64,000 nucleotides of DNA from Rhodoferax mekongensis (GCF_032191775.1 NZ_CP132507.1:1637001-1701000); one strand, 5' to 3'. Positions 24,710 to 34,873 are shown, counted from the first letter of the stretch. A program made the numbers and translations. The notes: generated from the letters alone by a model not told the origin.

Positions 24710-25795
24710 ATGGAAAACCTCGATGTGGTGGTGCTGCGCACCCTGCTGGACTGGCGGCGTGCCGGGCGCCATGCGCTGCTGGCCACGGTGGTGCGCACCT
24801 GGGGCTCCTCGCCGAGGCCGGTGGGCTCCATCATGGCAATGTGCGAAGACGGTGCGGTGGTGGGCTCAGTGTCGGGTGGCTGCATTGAAGACGACCTGAT
24901 TTACCGCTTCACCCGCGCCTATACGGCGCCAGCCTCCAGCGAGGCCGCGCATGCGCAGCAAATTCCGAGTGGTCCGCCGCAGTTCGTCAAGTACGGCATC
25001 ACGGCGGACGAGGCACACCGCTTCGGCCTGCCGTGTGGCGGCACTCTGGAGCTGCTGCTGGAGTTCGACCCCGATGCAGCCTCTTTGCAGGCATTGGTGG
25101 AGCAGTTGGCCCGCGGACAACTGGTGCGCCGCAGTGTGTGCCTGGACGATGGGGCGGCAAGCTTGCAGGCCAGCACCGAGCCGGCGGATCTGAGCGTCAG
25201 CGCGACGGAGCTGGTTAACACTTTCGGGCCTGAATACCGCATGCTCATGATCGGCGCGGGCCAGCTCAGTGAATACGTCGCCACCATGGCCTTGTTCAAT
25301 GGATTTGCTGTGACGGTGTGCGACCCGCGTGAGGAGTACCGCGGCGCATGGGCGGTGCCCGGTGTCACCGTGGTGAGTGACATGCCCGATGACGTGGTCA
25401 CCGCCTTCCAACCCGATCGGCGCAGCTGCGTCATTGCGTTGACGCACGACCCCAAGCTGGACGATTTGGCGCTGTTGGAAGCCTTGAAGTCAGAAGCCTT
25501 TTACATTGGCGCCATCGGCTCCCGCCGCAACAACCAGGCGCGCCACCAACGCATGGTCGAGCATCTGGACCAGACGCCCGAAACTTTGGCCCGTCTGCGC
25601 GGCCCGATTGGCATTTACATCGGAAGCAAAACGCCACCCGAGATTGCCGTGAGCGTGATGGCCGAGATTCTGGCGGTCAAGAACGGCGTCAAGCTGCCAC
25701 GCGACATGGAAGTCTCCGTCGCCAAAGACGGGCTGGCCTTGGCGCACAACGACAGAGGCGCTTTGGTGTGCGGTATGCCCCGCGCGGGGGACTGA
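24710..25795 (+). CDS. coxF: XdhC/CoxF-family Mo-cofactor chaperone
   Basis: This 361-aa protein has the N-terminal XdhC/CoxI domain (about 10-90, with VVRTWGSSPRPVGSIMA and SVSGGCIEDDL) and a C-terminal Rossmann XdhC domain (MLMIGAGQLSEYVATMA near 178, then FYIGAIGSRRNN). Such proteins bind molybdenum cofactor and sulfurate or insert it into xanthine-dehydrogenase-family enzymes. It closes the coxSLM-DEGF cluster. Its convergent neighbour smr ends 12 bases away. The symbol coxF is used by synteny; xdhC-like would be the neutral name. Confidence 0.88.
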   Translation: MENLDVVVLRTLLDWRRAGRHALLATVVRTWGSSPRPVGSIMAMCEDGAVVGSVSGGCIEDDLIYRFTRAYTAPASSEAAHAQQIPSGPPQFVKYGITADEAHRFGLPCGGTLELLLEFDPDAASLQALVEQLARGQLVRRSVCLDDGAASLQASTEPADLSVSATELVNTFGPEYRMLMIGAGQLSEYVATMALFNGFAVTVCDPREEYRGAWAVPGVTVVSDMPDDVVTAFQPDRRSCVIALTHDPKLDDLALLEALKSEAFYIGAIGSRRNNQARHQRMVEHLDQTPETLARLRGPIGIYIGSKTPPEIAVSVMAEILAVKNGVKLPRDMEVSVAKDGLALAHNDRGALVCGMPRAGD

Positions 25796-25807
25796 GCGAC
25801 CGTCAGT

Positions 25808-26452
25808 TCAAGCGCGGTTCTGGGGCTGCAACAGCACCACCAGCGCGCCCGCACCGCCCTGTGCGGGCTGCGCCTGCACAAAGGCCACCACTTCGCTTTT
25901 TTGCACCAGCCACTTGTGCACTTTTTCCTTGAGCACCGGAGCCTTGCCGGGTGAGCCCAAGCCCTTGCCGTGCACCACGCGCACGCAACGTATGCCGTTG
26001 CGGTGTGCGTCGCGGATGAATGCGCTGAGTGCTTCACGCGCTTCGTCACTTCGGTATCCGTGCAGGTCGATCTGTTTCTGGATGCTCCACTTGCCTTTGC
26101 GCAGCTTTTGCGTCACATCGGTGCCCACGCCGGGGCGGCGAAAGCTCAAGTGCTCGTCGGTGTCGAGAAGGGTGGTCACGTCGACCTCGTCACTCAGCGC
26201 TTCTTGCAGCGCCGCCGCGTCATCCAGCATTTGCTGCTTTGGAATGGGCTTGGGGGGCTCCGGCGTCAGCTTGGCGCGTTGTGGCGGCTCCAGCGGTTTC
26301 ACTTTGCCGATGGCCGCCTGAAACAGGTTGCTGGCGGCGGCTTTGCGTTTGGCCTCCAGCGCCTTGTGGGCGGCCAGCGCAGCTTCGCGTGCGGCTTGGG
26401 CTTCGATTTCTTTTTTGACCAGCTTCAGGTCGGAAAGGGCGTTGATCTTCAT
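25808..26452 (-). CDS. Smr-domain protein (MutS2 C-terminal type endonuclease domain)
   Basis: This 214-aa protein has an N-terminal helical, charged region (about 10-120) and a C-terminal Smr domain. The motifs are DLHG at 129-132 and HGKG at 161-164. Stand-alone Smr proteins such as SmrA/SmrB are nucleases acting on DNA or on collided ribosomes; which applies here cannot be told from sequence. It uses ATG 26452. It is on the same strand as radC just upstream, with nine bases between them, so the two are probably an operon. Confidence 0.9.
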   Translation of the reverse strand: MKINALSDLKLVKKEIEAQAAREAALAAHKALEAKRKAAASNLFQAAIGKVKPLEPPQRAKLTPEPPKPIPKQQMLDDAAALQEALSDEVDVTTLLDTDEHLSFRRPGVGTDVTQKLRKGKWSIQKQIDLHGYRSDEAREALSAFIRDAHRNGIRCVRVVHGKGLGSPGKAPVLKEKVHKWLVQKSEVVAFVQAQPAQGGAGALVVLLQPQNRA

Positions 26453-26461
26453 GATGGCCCT

Positions 26462-27181
26462 TTAAATGAGTCCGGTCTCGGCCATGGACAGTGCCTGGCC
26501 GGGGCCTACGATGATGTGGTCCAGCACCCGCACGTCCACCAGTGCGAGCGCGGCTTTGAGTGTTTGGGTCAGCGCCTCGTCGGCACGGCTGGGCTGCACA
26601 CTGCCGCTGGGGTGGTTGTGGGCCAGCACGACGGCGGCCGCACCGTGGTGCAGCGCGCGGATAACGACCTCGCGCGGGTACACACTGGTTTGCGTGAGCG
26701 TGCCGCGAAACAGCTCTTCCATGGCCAGTAACTTGTTCTGGCTGTCGAGAAACAGCACCGCAAACACCTCATGCCCCTTGGCGGCCAGGTGCAGCTGCAG
26801 ATAGTGCTTGACGGCCTGCGGGTCGGCAAACACCTCGCGCTCTTGCAGACGCTGGGCCATGGCGCGGCGCGCGAGTTCGAGCACCGCCACAATCTCGGCC
26901 CGCTTGGCAGGCCCCAGCCCTTTGACGCGCTTGAGGTCGTCGGCAGTGGCATGCAGCAAGCCGGCTATGCCTCCAAACCCGCCCTGGCGCCCGTCAGCTC
27001 TGCGTGAAGCGCTATCATTTTTGAGTTGCAACAGCTCTTCAGCCATCTGCAACACCCCTTTGCCCGCAATGCCGGTTCGCAACAAAATGGCCAGCAACTC
27101 CGCATCGCTCAGCGCTCCGGCGCCGCGCGCAAGCAACTTCTCGCGCGGTTGGGCTTCCAGAGGGAGGTCTTTGAGGGGCAT
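26462..27181 (-). CDS. radC: RadC-family JAB1/MPN-domain protein
   Basis: This 239-aa RadC has the N-terminal helix-hairpin-helix region ([20 protein letters not shown], then [15 protein letters not shown]) and the C-terminal JAMM metalloprotease-like motif in [18 protein letters not shown]. The role of RadC is unsettled. A stretch near residues 50-64 ([16 protein letters not shown]) interrupts the usual link to [10 protein letters not shown]; the underlying DNA at 27010-27033 resembles the left end of the family A repeat, so it may be a repeat-derived insertion. Start is ATG 27181. Confidence 0.93.
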   Translation of the reverse strand: MPLKDLPLEAQPREKLLARGAGALSDAELLAILLRTGIAGKGVLQMAEELLQLKNDSASRRADGRQGGFGGIAGLLHATADDLKRVKGLGPAKRAEIVAVLELARRAMAQRLQEREVFADPQAVKHYLQLHLAAKGHEVFAVLFLDSQNKLLAMEELFRGTLTQTSVYPREVVIRALHHGAAAVVLAHNHPSGSVQPSRADEALTQTLKAALALVDVRVLDHIIVGPGQALSMAETGLI

Positions 27182-27283
27182 GGCAGCAGAGGCTGTGCAA
27201 GTGTGAATTCAGGGCCAAACCAGTGCCGGATGGGGTCATCAGGCCTGGCTTTCTACAATAGAGGGCAGTTTATCGGGACTTTT

Positions 27284-27748
27284 ATGACCAGCACGCTTCC
27301 CCGGGTTCAGCCGGGTTCCTTTCTCACCTTGCATTACCGCCTGGGCGGACCCGCCGGGGACATCATCAACACCTTCGACGGCAAGCCCGCCACCCTGAGT
27401 CTGGGCACCGGCGAACTCTCCCCCGCCGTTGAAGCCTGTTTGATGGACATGGAAGAGGGCGCCCGCGCCACGTTTGAGTTGCCCGCAGGGGCCGCTTTTG
27501 GCGAGCGTAACCCCGACATGCAGCAGTGGCTGGCCCGCAAGGTGCTGACCCAGATGGGCGACCCGCTGGAGACCTACAACGTGGGCGATGTGGTGCAGTT
27601 CCCCACGCCCGATGGCCAAGGGCAGTTTGCCGGTGTGGTGCTGCAATTGCGGGGCGAAGGCGCAGAGCGCGCGGTGTTGTTCGACTTCAACCACCCGCTG
27701 GCTGGTCAGCCGGTCACGTTTGAAGTGCAGCTGATCGGGGTGCTATGA
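27284..27748 (+). CDS. fkpB: FKBP-type peptidyl-prolyl cis-trans isomerase (SlpA/FkpB)
   Basis: This 154-aa SlpA-type prolyl isomerase has the FKBP core (SFLTLHYRLG near 12-21, NTFDGKPATLSLGTGELSPA) and the insert-in-flap chaperone domain with PAGAAFGERNPDMQQW, followed by DFNHPLAGQPVTFEVQLIGV. It assists protein folding in the cytoplasm. ATG 27284 was chosen because the protein aligns from there. The stop overlaps ispH by four bases (ATGA), the same fkpB-ispH arrangement as in E. coli. Confidence 0.94.
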   Translation: MTSTLPRVQPGSFLTLHYRLGGPAGDIINTFDGKPATLSLGTGELSPAVEACLMDMEEGARATFELPAGAAFGERNPDMQQWLARKVLTQMGDPLETYNVGDVVQFPTPDGQGQFAGVVLQLRGEGAERAVLFDFNHPLAGQPVTFEVQLIGVL

Positions 27749-28695
27749 CAACGCCTGCCATGCCCCAGGAAATTTTGCTGGCCGAGCCACGTGGCTTTTG
27801 TGCCGGCGTAGACCGCGCCATCGAGATTGTGGAAAAGGCATTGGCCAAGTTCGGCCGCCCTATCTACGTGCGTCACGAGATCGTGCACAACACCTATGTG
27901 GTGAACGACCTGAAAGAACGCGGCGCCATCTTCATCGAAGAGCTGGACGACGTGCCCCCGGGCGCCACGCTGGTGTTCTCGGCCCACGGCGTGAGCCAGG
28001 CAATCCAGAAAGAGGCCGCACGCCGCGGCTTCCAGATTTTTGACGCCACCTGCCCGCTGGTGACCAAGGTGCACGTGGAAGTGGCCAAGCTGCACAAAGA
28101 GGGCTATGAGTTCATCATGATCGGCCACAAGGGCCACCCTGAGGTGGAGGGCACCATGGGGCAGCTGGAGAGTGGTATCCACTTGGTGGAAGACGTGGCC
28201 GATGTGGCCAAGGTGCAGCCCAGCCAGACCGACAAGCTGGCCGTGGTGACGCAGACCACGCTGAGTGTGGACGATGCGGCAGACATTACCGCTGCCGTCG
28301 TCGCCCGCTTCCCGCTGATCAAAAAGCCCAAGATGCAAGATATTTGCTACGCCACCCAGAACCGCCAGGACGCGGTCAAGGTGATGAGCCCGCAGGTGGA
28401 CATCGTGATCGTGGTGGGCAGCCCCACCAGCTCCAACAGCAACCGTCTGCGCGAGGTGGCCAAAAAACTGGGCACCGAGAGCTACATGGTGGACCATGCT
28501 GACGAACTCAAGCCCGAGTGGTTTGAGGGCCGATCCCGGGTGGGCCTGACTGCCGGTGCCAGCGCCCCTGAGGTACTGGTGAAGGCTGTGATCGACCGCA
28601 TCAAGGCGCTGGGCGCCGTGTCGGTGCGCAAGATGGACGGCATTGAAGAAACCGTGAAGTTCCCGCTGCCCAAGGGCCTGAAGCTGGACGCGTGA
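27745..28695 (+). CDS. ispH: 4-hydroxy-3-methylbut-2-enyl diphosphate reductase IspH
   Basis: This 316-aa [4Fe-4S] enzyme carries out the last step of the MEP isoprenoid pathway, making IPP and DMAPP from HMBPP. The three cluster cysteines are Cys19 (EPRGFCAGV), Cys103 (DATCPLVTKVH) and Cys201 (DICYATQNRQ). The HGV and GHKGHPEVEGT blocks and the C-terminal TAGASAPE motif are also present. ATG 27745 overlaps the fkpB stop. The stop is followed by a shortened family A repeat and then serS. Confidence 0.96.
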   Translation: MTTPAMPQEILLAEPRGFCAGVDRAIEIVEKALAKFGRPIYVRHEIVHNTYVVNDLKERGAIFIEELDDVPPGATLVFSAHGVSQAIQKEAARRGFQIFDATCPLVTKVHVEVAKLHKEGYEFIMIGHKGHPEVEGTMGQLESGIHLVEDVADVAKVQPSQTDKLAVVTQTTLSVDDAADITAAVVARFPLIKKPKMQDICYATQNRQDAVKVMSPQVDIVIVVGSPTSSNSNRLREVAKKLGTESYMVDHADELKPEWFEGRSRVGLTAGASAPEVLVKAVIDRIKALGAVSVRKMDGIEETVKFPLPKGLKLDA

Positions 28696-28707
28696 GCACA
28701 GCGCGGG

Positions 28708-28741
28708 TTGCTATGAAAAACATAGCTGCTCGCGCAATAGA
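28708..28741 (+). repeat. Family A dispersed repeat, left half
   Basis: TTGCTATGAAAAACATAG followed by CTGCTCGCGCAATAG matches the left half of the family; the GAGCGCT half is missing, replaced by unrelated sequence. It lies between ispH and serS. Confidence 0.75.
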
Positions 28742-28771
28742 ATAGGGCCCCAAACGCCTATTTGGGCCTGA

Positions 28772-30106
<1,335 letters not shown>

Positions 30107-30168
30107 AGCAGTGGTCGGTTGGCGGAGCCTGCTAGAATCGCGGCTTCGTTTCGACCGATGCGAATTCA

Positions 30169-30258
30169 GGAGAAGTGGCAGAGTGGTCGAATGTACTTGA
30201 CTCGAAATCAAGCGTAGGGGCGACCCTACCGTGGGTTCGAATCCCACCTTCTCCGCCA
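30169..30258 (+). tRNA. tRNA-Ser (anticodon CGA)
   Basis: A 90-nt gene with an acceptor stem GGAGAAG/CTTCTCC, a D-arm starting TGGCAGAGTGGTCGAA, anticodon loop CTCGAAA (anticodon CGA, reading UCG), a long variable arm typical of serine tRNAs (around CGTAGGGGCGACCCTACCG), T-loop GGTTCGAATCC, and an encoded CCA end at 30256-30258. It decodes UCG serine codons. It lies directly after serS and before a terminator. Confidence 0.95.
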
Positions 30259-30265
30259 AATGATG

Positions 30266-30299
30266 AAGCCTGCAGCCTGAATGGGTTGCAGGCTTTTTT
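30266..30299 (+). terminator. Rho-independent terminator after tRNA-Ser
   Basis: The stem AAGCCTGCAGCC pairs with GGGTTGCAGGCTT with one G-T pair, followed by six T at 30294-30299. It ends the serS/tRNA-Ser unit. Confidence 0.87.
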
Positions 30300-30384
30300 C
30301 ATGTGTAGCTGGCATTGTCATTTCCCTGCAATCCTGTACGTGCACAGTTGCGGGTTTGCCCACACGCTTTACTTGATTCGAGCC

Positions 30385-31368
30385 ATGAATAACACACCGA
30401 TCTCTCGTCGTATCAGCCTGGTGACTATGCTTTGTGCCGGACTCTTCCAAGTCCAAGCGTTCGCGCAAGGTGGCTTCCCCGACAAGCCGGTCAAAATTGT
30501 GGTGCCCTTTGCGCCCGGTGCGGGCACTGACGCCATGGGCCGCCTGATGGCCCAGAAGCTGGGGGAAGTGATGGGCGGAAGCTTCGTGGTGGAAAACCGC
30601 ACCGGTGCGTCCGGCGCGATCGGTACCCAGTATGTGGCGCAGCAGCCTGCGGACGGCTATACCTTGCTGCTGGTGGCCTCCCCGTTCACGACGGTGGCCG
30701 CCTCCTTGCCCACAGCGGGCTACGACCCGATCAAGAGCTTTACGCCGGTCGGCATGATCGCCAGCGGCCCCTTGGTCTGGGCGACTACGCCTCAGACCGG
30801 CATTGCTTCCATGCAGGACCTGGTTGCCAAAGCCAAAGCCCGCCCCGGCGCGCTGAACTACGGTTCTGCCGGCGCGGGCGGCGTGAACCATCTGGTGCTG
30901 GAGCTGCTCAAGGCACGCACCGGTACTTTCATCACCCACATTCCTTATCGAGGCGTGGCGCCTGCCACCATGGACATGATCTCGGGCCAGTTGCAATTGG
31001 TCACCGGCACCATTCCTGCCTTGCTGCCCATGATCAAGGAAGGCCGGGTCAAGCCATTGGCTGTGACCAGTGCCAAGCGTTCCAGCGCCATGCCCGATGT
31101 GCCCAGCATGACGGAGGCCGGCTTCAAGGGCTTTGATGTGCAGAACTTCTTTGCTTTGGCTGCACCTGCAGGAACTCCGGCGGCGGTGATTGAAAAACTC
31201 AACACGGCCCTGAACAAGGTTGTCGCTCTGCCCGAAGTGCAGGCCCGCTTCAAGCTCGATGCGGTAGATGCCATGCCCGGCACCCCCGCTGCGCAGACCC
31301 GCTTCATCGAGGCGGATTACCAGGCTTGGCGCGATGTGGTGCGCAGCCAGAACCTGAAGATCGAATAA
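30385..31368 (+). CDS. Bug-family tripartite tricarboxylate transporter substrate-binding protein
   Basis: This 327-aa periplasmic protein has a signal peptide (about 1-27, ending QVQAFA-Q) and the Bug/TctC signature GFPDKPVKIVVPFAPGAGTD immediately after. The blocks VENRTGASGAIG, LNYGSAGAGGVNHL and HIPYRGVAPATMDMI are typical. Bug receptors bind small carboxylates; the substrate here is unknown. No TctA/TctB membrane genes are adjacent, as is usual for the large orphan Bug sets of Burkholderiales. ATG 30385 was chosen because it starts the signal peptide; the frame is open back through the tRNA gene. Start and RBS are weakly marked. Confidence 0.9.
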   Translation: MNNTPISRRISLVTMLCAGLFQVQAFAQGGFPDKPVKIVVPFAPGAGTDAMGRLMAQKLGEVMGGSFVVENRTGASGAIGTQYVAQQPADGYTLLLVASPFTTVAASLPTAGYDPIKSFTPVGMIASGPLVWATTPQTGIASMQDLVAKAKARPGALNYGSAGAGGVNHLVLELLKARTGTFITHIPYRGVAPATMDMISGQLQLVTGTIPALLPMIKEGRVKPLAVTSAKRSSAMPDVPSMTEAGFKGFDVQNFFALAAPAGTPAAVIEKLNTALNKVVALPEVQARFKLDAVDAMPGTPAAQTRFIEADYQAWRDVVRSQNLKIE

Positions 31369-31389
31369 AGCGTCCGGGCCCCTGTCGTT

Positions 31390-33135
31390 TCAGTGGGCGT
31401 TCTGCTTTAAGAACTCCACAAAGCGCGGGAATACATCCTGCGCGGCGTTCTTGCCGATGATCACGTCTGCATGTCCGTAACCCGGGATCACGGCGAGCTG
31501 GTGCCGGCCAGGCGCTACTAGCTCCAGTCTTTCGTGACAAAGCACATTGGAGTCGAGGAAGAGGGCGTTCTCCTGGCCCGTCACCAAGAGCATGGGGGTG
31601 GTGATGTCGGCGGCGTCTTGCAGGTAGTTGTCGGGCAGGTGGCGGTAGCGCACGTCTTTGGGGTCAAATTTCACTGCGGTATTGTTGGCGCCCACCATTT
31701 TGCGGATGTGGCGGTAGTAGTGCACCCCGCTGCCGCCAAACAGATCTCCGGTGCGGCGGTGGGTGATTTCGTGCAGGTTCTCATGCCGGAAGAGTACCGG
31801 GTAGCCGTAGCCCCACATGAAGCTGGTCATGTGGCACTCGGGCACATCGCATTCGCGGTGCATGAATGACACCCCTTTTGCCAAGAGCTTGCCCGGCGAG
31901 ATGCCGGCCTGCTGATTCCACTCCGGGTTGAGGTAGTCCACCCCCAATACCGACTCCGCCAGAAACGGGCCCACCGCCAGCTTGGCCTTGGCAAAGGTGC
32001 CCACCTTGGGCGTGAGCGCCACCCCATTCACGATGACGCTGCGCACACCCTGAATAGCCTTGCCAAACAGGCTCATGGCCACCGAGAGCGCCCCCAGGCA
32101 GTGGCTGATGATGTGGATGCGCGCCTCCGGCCCCACGGCACGACGCACCACCTCGAGCGCGGCAGGGTTGTCATAGAGCGCCACGTCGTCCACGGTGAAG
32201 CGGTGGCGGGTGTGGTTGTAGGGCTGGCGCTTGCTGATGCGCCCGTCCAGCGTCCATACATCGGTAAAGCCCTCGTCCAGCAGCACCTGGGTGAGGTTGC
32301 GGTGCTCGGGCATGATGAACATGTCGCTGGATGCGGTCAGCCCCGGCACCAGCAGCACCACATCTTTGCAAGGCGCGCGCTTAAAGCGCAGCAGGCTGAT
32401 GCCCAGACCATCGCCGGTGCTGGCGTAGTGGGTACTGACCTCGGCGCCTTTCACGCCCTCCAGGCTGTGCAGGGGGATGGTACGTATGCGCGGTTCCCGG
32501 CCATGGCGGCGTGGCAGCCCGTGCGTCTCCCAGAGCTTGCCCATGAACAGCCTGCCGAAACGCTGGATAGCGTCCACCTTGCCGGAAAGGGTGGGAGCAT
32601 CGGCGCGGAAGGTGGTGAGCTGGTGCAGAAAGTCGTGCACCGCTATGTGCAGAATGCCACTGGCCAGCAGCGTGGCAGCGCCCTCGGCCTCTGCACGCAC
32701 ATGGCCCGCATAGATGTTCACATACAGCGTGGTGGTATCGGACCAGGCATCGAAACCGAAGTCATTGCGAATGTCTTTGCGCCCGCTCAGGGTCAGTGGC
32801 TCACCGGCCGCGTTCTCGAAATGCAGGCGGTACAACATGGTTTTGCGGTCGGCGTCGCCGCTGTTGGCAAACAGGTTGAACTCGCCCGCCAGTACCGGAC
32901 GCTGCCCTCCGATGTAACTGCCGTACAGGTAGCCGATGGCTTTGCCTTGGTGGTCCGGGTCAGCAATGAAAGCGTCCAGATCCTCCATGGCGATGGTCAG
33001 GTGGAACATCAGCGCCAGCCCTTGGGCCTTGCCCTCGTCGTAACCCTGTTGGCAGGTGTGCTGGCCGGGGCTGATGAAGCCCTTCATCTCTTCGGTAAAC
33101 CGGAAGCCGACCGGCGCGCTGTGCTGCTCAGGCAT
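31390..33135 (-). CDS. Alpha/beta hydrolase with Cys nucleophile and extra N-terminal domain
   Basis: This 581-aa protein has an unusual N-terminal domain (about 1-210: GFRFTEEMKGFISPG, YLYGSYIGGQRPVLAGEFN) and a C-terminal alpha/beta hydrolase fold (about 250-575). The oxyanion loop is VLLVPGLTASSDMFIMPE. At the nucleophile elbow the sequence is IISHCLGAL with Cys346 where serine is normal, as in PHA synthases or dienelactone hydrolases. GYGHADVIIGKNA near the C-terminus carries the catalytic His. The gene overlaps the end of the GMC oxidoreductase gene by eight bases, so both are in one operon and probably act on the same sterol- or lipid-like substrate. ATG 33135 has GGAG upstream. Confidence 0.8.
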   Translation of the reverse strand: MPEQHSAPVGFRFTEEMKGFISPGQHTCQQGYDEGKAQGLALMFHLTIAMEDLDAFIADPDHQGKAIGYLYGSYIGGQRPVLAGEFNLFANSGDADRKTMLYRLHFENAAGEPLTLSGRKDIRNDFGFDAWSDTTTLYVNIYAGHVRAEAEGAATLLASGILHIAVHDFLHQLTTFRADAPTLSGKVDAIQRFGRLFMGKLWETHGLPRRHGREPRIRTIPLHSLEGVKGAEVSTHYASTGDGLGISLLRFKRAPCKDVVLLVPGLTASSDMFIMPEHRNLTQVLLDEGFTDVWTLDGRISKRQPYNHTRHRFTVDDVALYDNPAALEVVRRAVGPEARIHIISHCLGALSVAMSLFGKAIQGVRSVIVNGVALTPKVGTFAKAKLAVGPFLAESVLGVDYLNPEWNQQAGISPGKLLAKGVSFMHRECDVPECHMTSFMWGYGYPVLFRHENLHEITHRRTGDLFGGSGVHYYRHIRKMVGANNTAVKFDPKDVRYRHLPDNYLQDAADITTPMLLVTGQENALFLDSNVLCHERLELVAPGRHQLAVIPGYGHADVIIGKNAAQDVFPRFVEFLKQNAH

Positions 33136-34873
33136 GGGGAACTCCAAGGGTGTCGTCGGGGGTGTTGCCGGTGATGTCTTCTGCAATCCATTCCGCCAAT
33201 GCGGCAATCGTGGCGCTGGGGTTGGCGCCTACGCCGGTGGGCAGGATGGAACCATCCGCTACATACAGGCCGCGGTAGCCGAAGGCTTGCCCGCGACTGC
33301 CGGTAACACTGCTGACGACGCCGTGCGCGGGGTCTTCGGCCAAGGCGCAGCCACCCAGCGGGTGCACGGTCACGTTGTTGCGCACCGGCCAGGCCCAGGT
33401 GGGCTGGGGGATGTAGCTCTTGGCTTTGGTGAATCGCTTGAATCGCTCGCCGCAGGCTACGATGGCGTCGTACAGCGGGCGGCTGGTGCTTTGTGGCCAG
33501 TCCAGCGCCAGTTTGCCGCCCCGCAGGCTCAACACGCCATCGGCTGCGTCGCGCCCCATAAAAAGCAGCACGCTGCTGCGGTACGACACATCGCCTTTAA
33601 GCAATGCATGGAAGTAGGCCACCACTGAACCGCCCCATTTGCCGGAGCCCAGAGACTGCACGGCAAACCGCCAAGCCAGGCGCAGCGTTCTGGCGATGCG
33701 GGTGAAGATGTAGCCCGGGCTCAACGCAGGGCGAATCCCCTCCACATACCAGGCGGCAAATGCGGGGTAGGCGGCGTCTTCCAGCAGGAAAGCGGGCTTG
33801 CCATCCACCGGTTGCTGCAGGCCGTAGTTAATGTACTGGGTGATGACGGGGCCATAGTTGGGGTCGGCATCTCGCTCACCCCCGGTCACAAAAGAAAGGA
33901 AGTCGCCATTCCCGGAAAAGCCCTGGCCCAGCTTGCGACTCAGCCTGGGCAGGGTACCTAGTTCGTCGCGGCAGCGCAGCAGCAGCTCGTTGCTGCCCAA
34001 GGTGCCGGCAGACACCACCACGCGGCGGGTCAGGGCGTGGCGTGCGTTGCCGGCATCGTCCCGGAAGTCCACGCGGTAGCCGTGGCTGCCGTCGGCCGTG
34101 GTGTCCTCAATGCCGGCTTCGTTGAGGGGAGTAATGCGGGTGGCTTCGGCGCTGGTTTCTATCCGCGCGCCATGCTGCTTTTCGGCAGCAAACAGGTAGT
34201 TCAGGTCCAGCGTGTTTTTGGCGTGCACATTGCAGCCCACATCGCATTCACCACAGTAGGTGCAAGACGTTTGGCTGGCACCATAGCGGTTGCGCTCCTG
34301 CTCGCCAATGGGCAAAGGTGCGCTGCCTTGAGCGGCATAGCCTTTGCCGAAGAACACACAGATGTCCGCAGGTTGGCTGGTGGCGCCATCGGCCTTGGCA
34401 AAGTCGGCGTACAAGGTGGTGCGCTGGATGGTGCGCCGGGGGTCTCCCGCGGCAGGTGGAACTGGGCGGGCGCCCAGCACGCTTTGGCTGATGCGGTAAT
34501 AGGGCGCCAGTGCTGTTGCATTCACTTGGGCCGGCCACCGGGTCTCGAACACCCAGGCCGGGGCCGGCATGAACACATTGGCGTAAATCAGCGAGCCGCC
34601 CCCCAGGCCCGCGCTGACCACCGAGTCCATGCGGTGGTAGTTGCGGATATCAAACAAACCGTTGAGCTTGCGGGGTTGGCCCGGCTCGGCCTCGGACCAG
34701 AAGTTGTTGGCAAAGTCATGCGGGCTGCGCGCGAAGCTGCCTTTGGGGTAGCGTTTGCCGCGCTCCAGCAGCATCACTTCGCCCGGCCAACGTGCGGCTA
34801 ATCGGCAACACATCACCGCGCCGCCAAAGCCGCTACCGACAATAATCGCTTCCAGAAAGCGTTTTTGTGTCAT
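33128..34873 (-). CDS. GMC-family FAD oxidoreductase, cholesterol-oxidase-like, with a cysteine cluster
   Basis: This 581-aa flavoprotein has a dinucleotide-binding motif IIVGSGFGGAVMCC (10-23), the GMC signature region AGLGGGSLIYANVF near 100, and HPLGGCALAEDP near 503-514, which carries the catalytic His of cholesterol-oxidase-like GMC enzymes. It contains CTYCGECDVGC at 204-214, a CxxCxxCxxxC arrangement reminiscent of a ferredoxin-like cluster. The family oxidises an alcohol to a ketone or aldehyde. The N-terminus shows no signal peptide if started at ATG 34873, which has GGGGAG five bases upstream; in-frame upstream starts lack this. It is first in an operon with the Cys-nucleophile hydrolase. 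Confidence 0.85.
   Translation of the reverse strand: MTQKRFLEAIIVGSGFGGAVMCCRLAARWPGEVMLLERGKRYPKGSFARSPHDFANNFWSEAEPGQPRKLNGLFDIRNYHRMDSVVSAGLGGGSLIYANVFMPAPAWVFETRWPAQVNATALAPYYRISQSVLGARPVPPAAGDPRRTIQRTTLYADFAKADGATSQPADICVFFGKGYAAQGSAPLPIGEQERNRYGASQTSCTYCGECDVGCNVHAKNTLDLNYLFAAEKQHGARIETSAEATRITPLNEAGIEDTTADGSHGYRVDFRDDAGNARHALTRRVVVSAGTLGSNELLLRCRDELGTLPRLSRKLGQGFSGNGDFLSFVTGGERDADPNYGPVITQYINYGLQQPVDGKPAFLLEDAAYPAFAAWYVEGIRPALSPGYIFTRIARTLRLAWRFAVQSLGSGKWGGSVVAYFHALLKGDVSYRSSVLLFMGRDAADGVLSLRGGKLALDWPQSTSRPLYDAIVACGERFKRFTKAKSYIPQPTWAWPVRNNVTVHPLGGCALAEDPAHGVVSSVTGSRGQAFGYRGLYVADGSILPTGVGANPSATIAALAEWIAEDITGNTPDDTLGVPHA

Noticed and set aside
30175..30384. N-terminal extension of the Bug receptor through the tRNA gene
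   Set aside because: The region is tRNA-Ser and its terminator; the signal peptide starts at ATG 30385.
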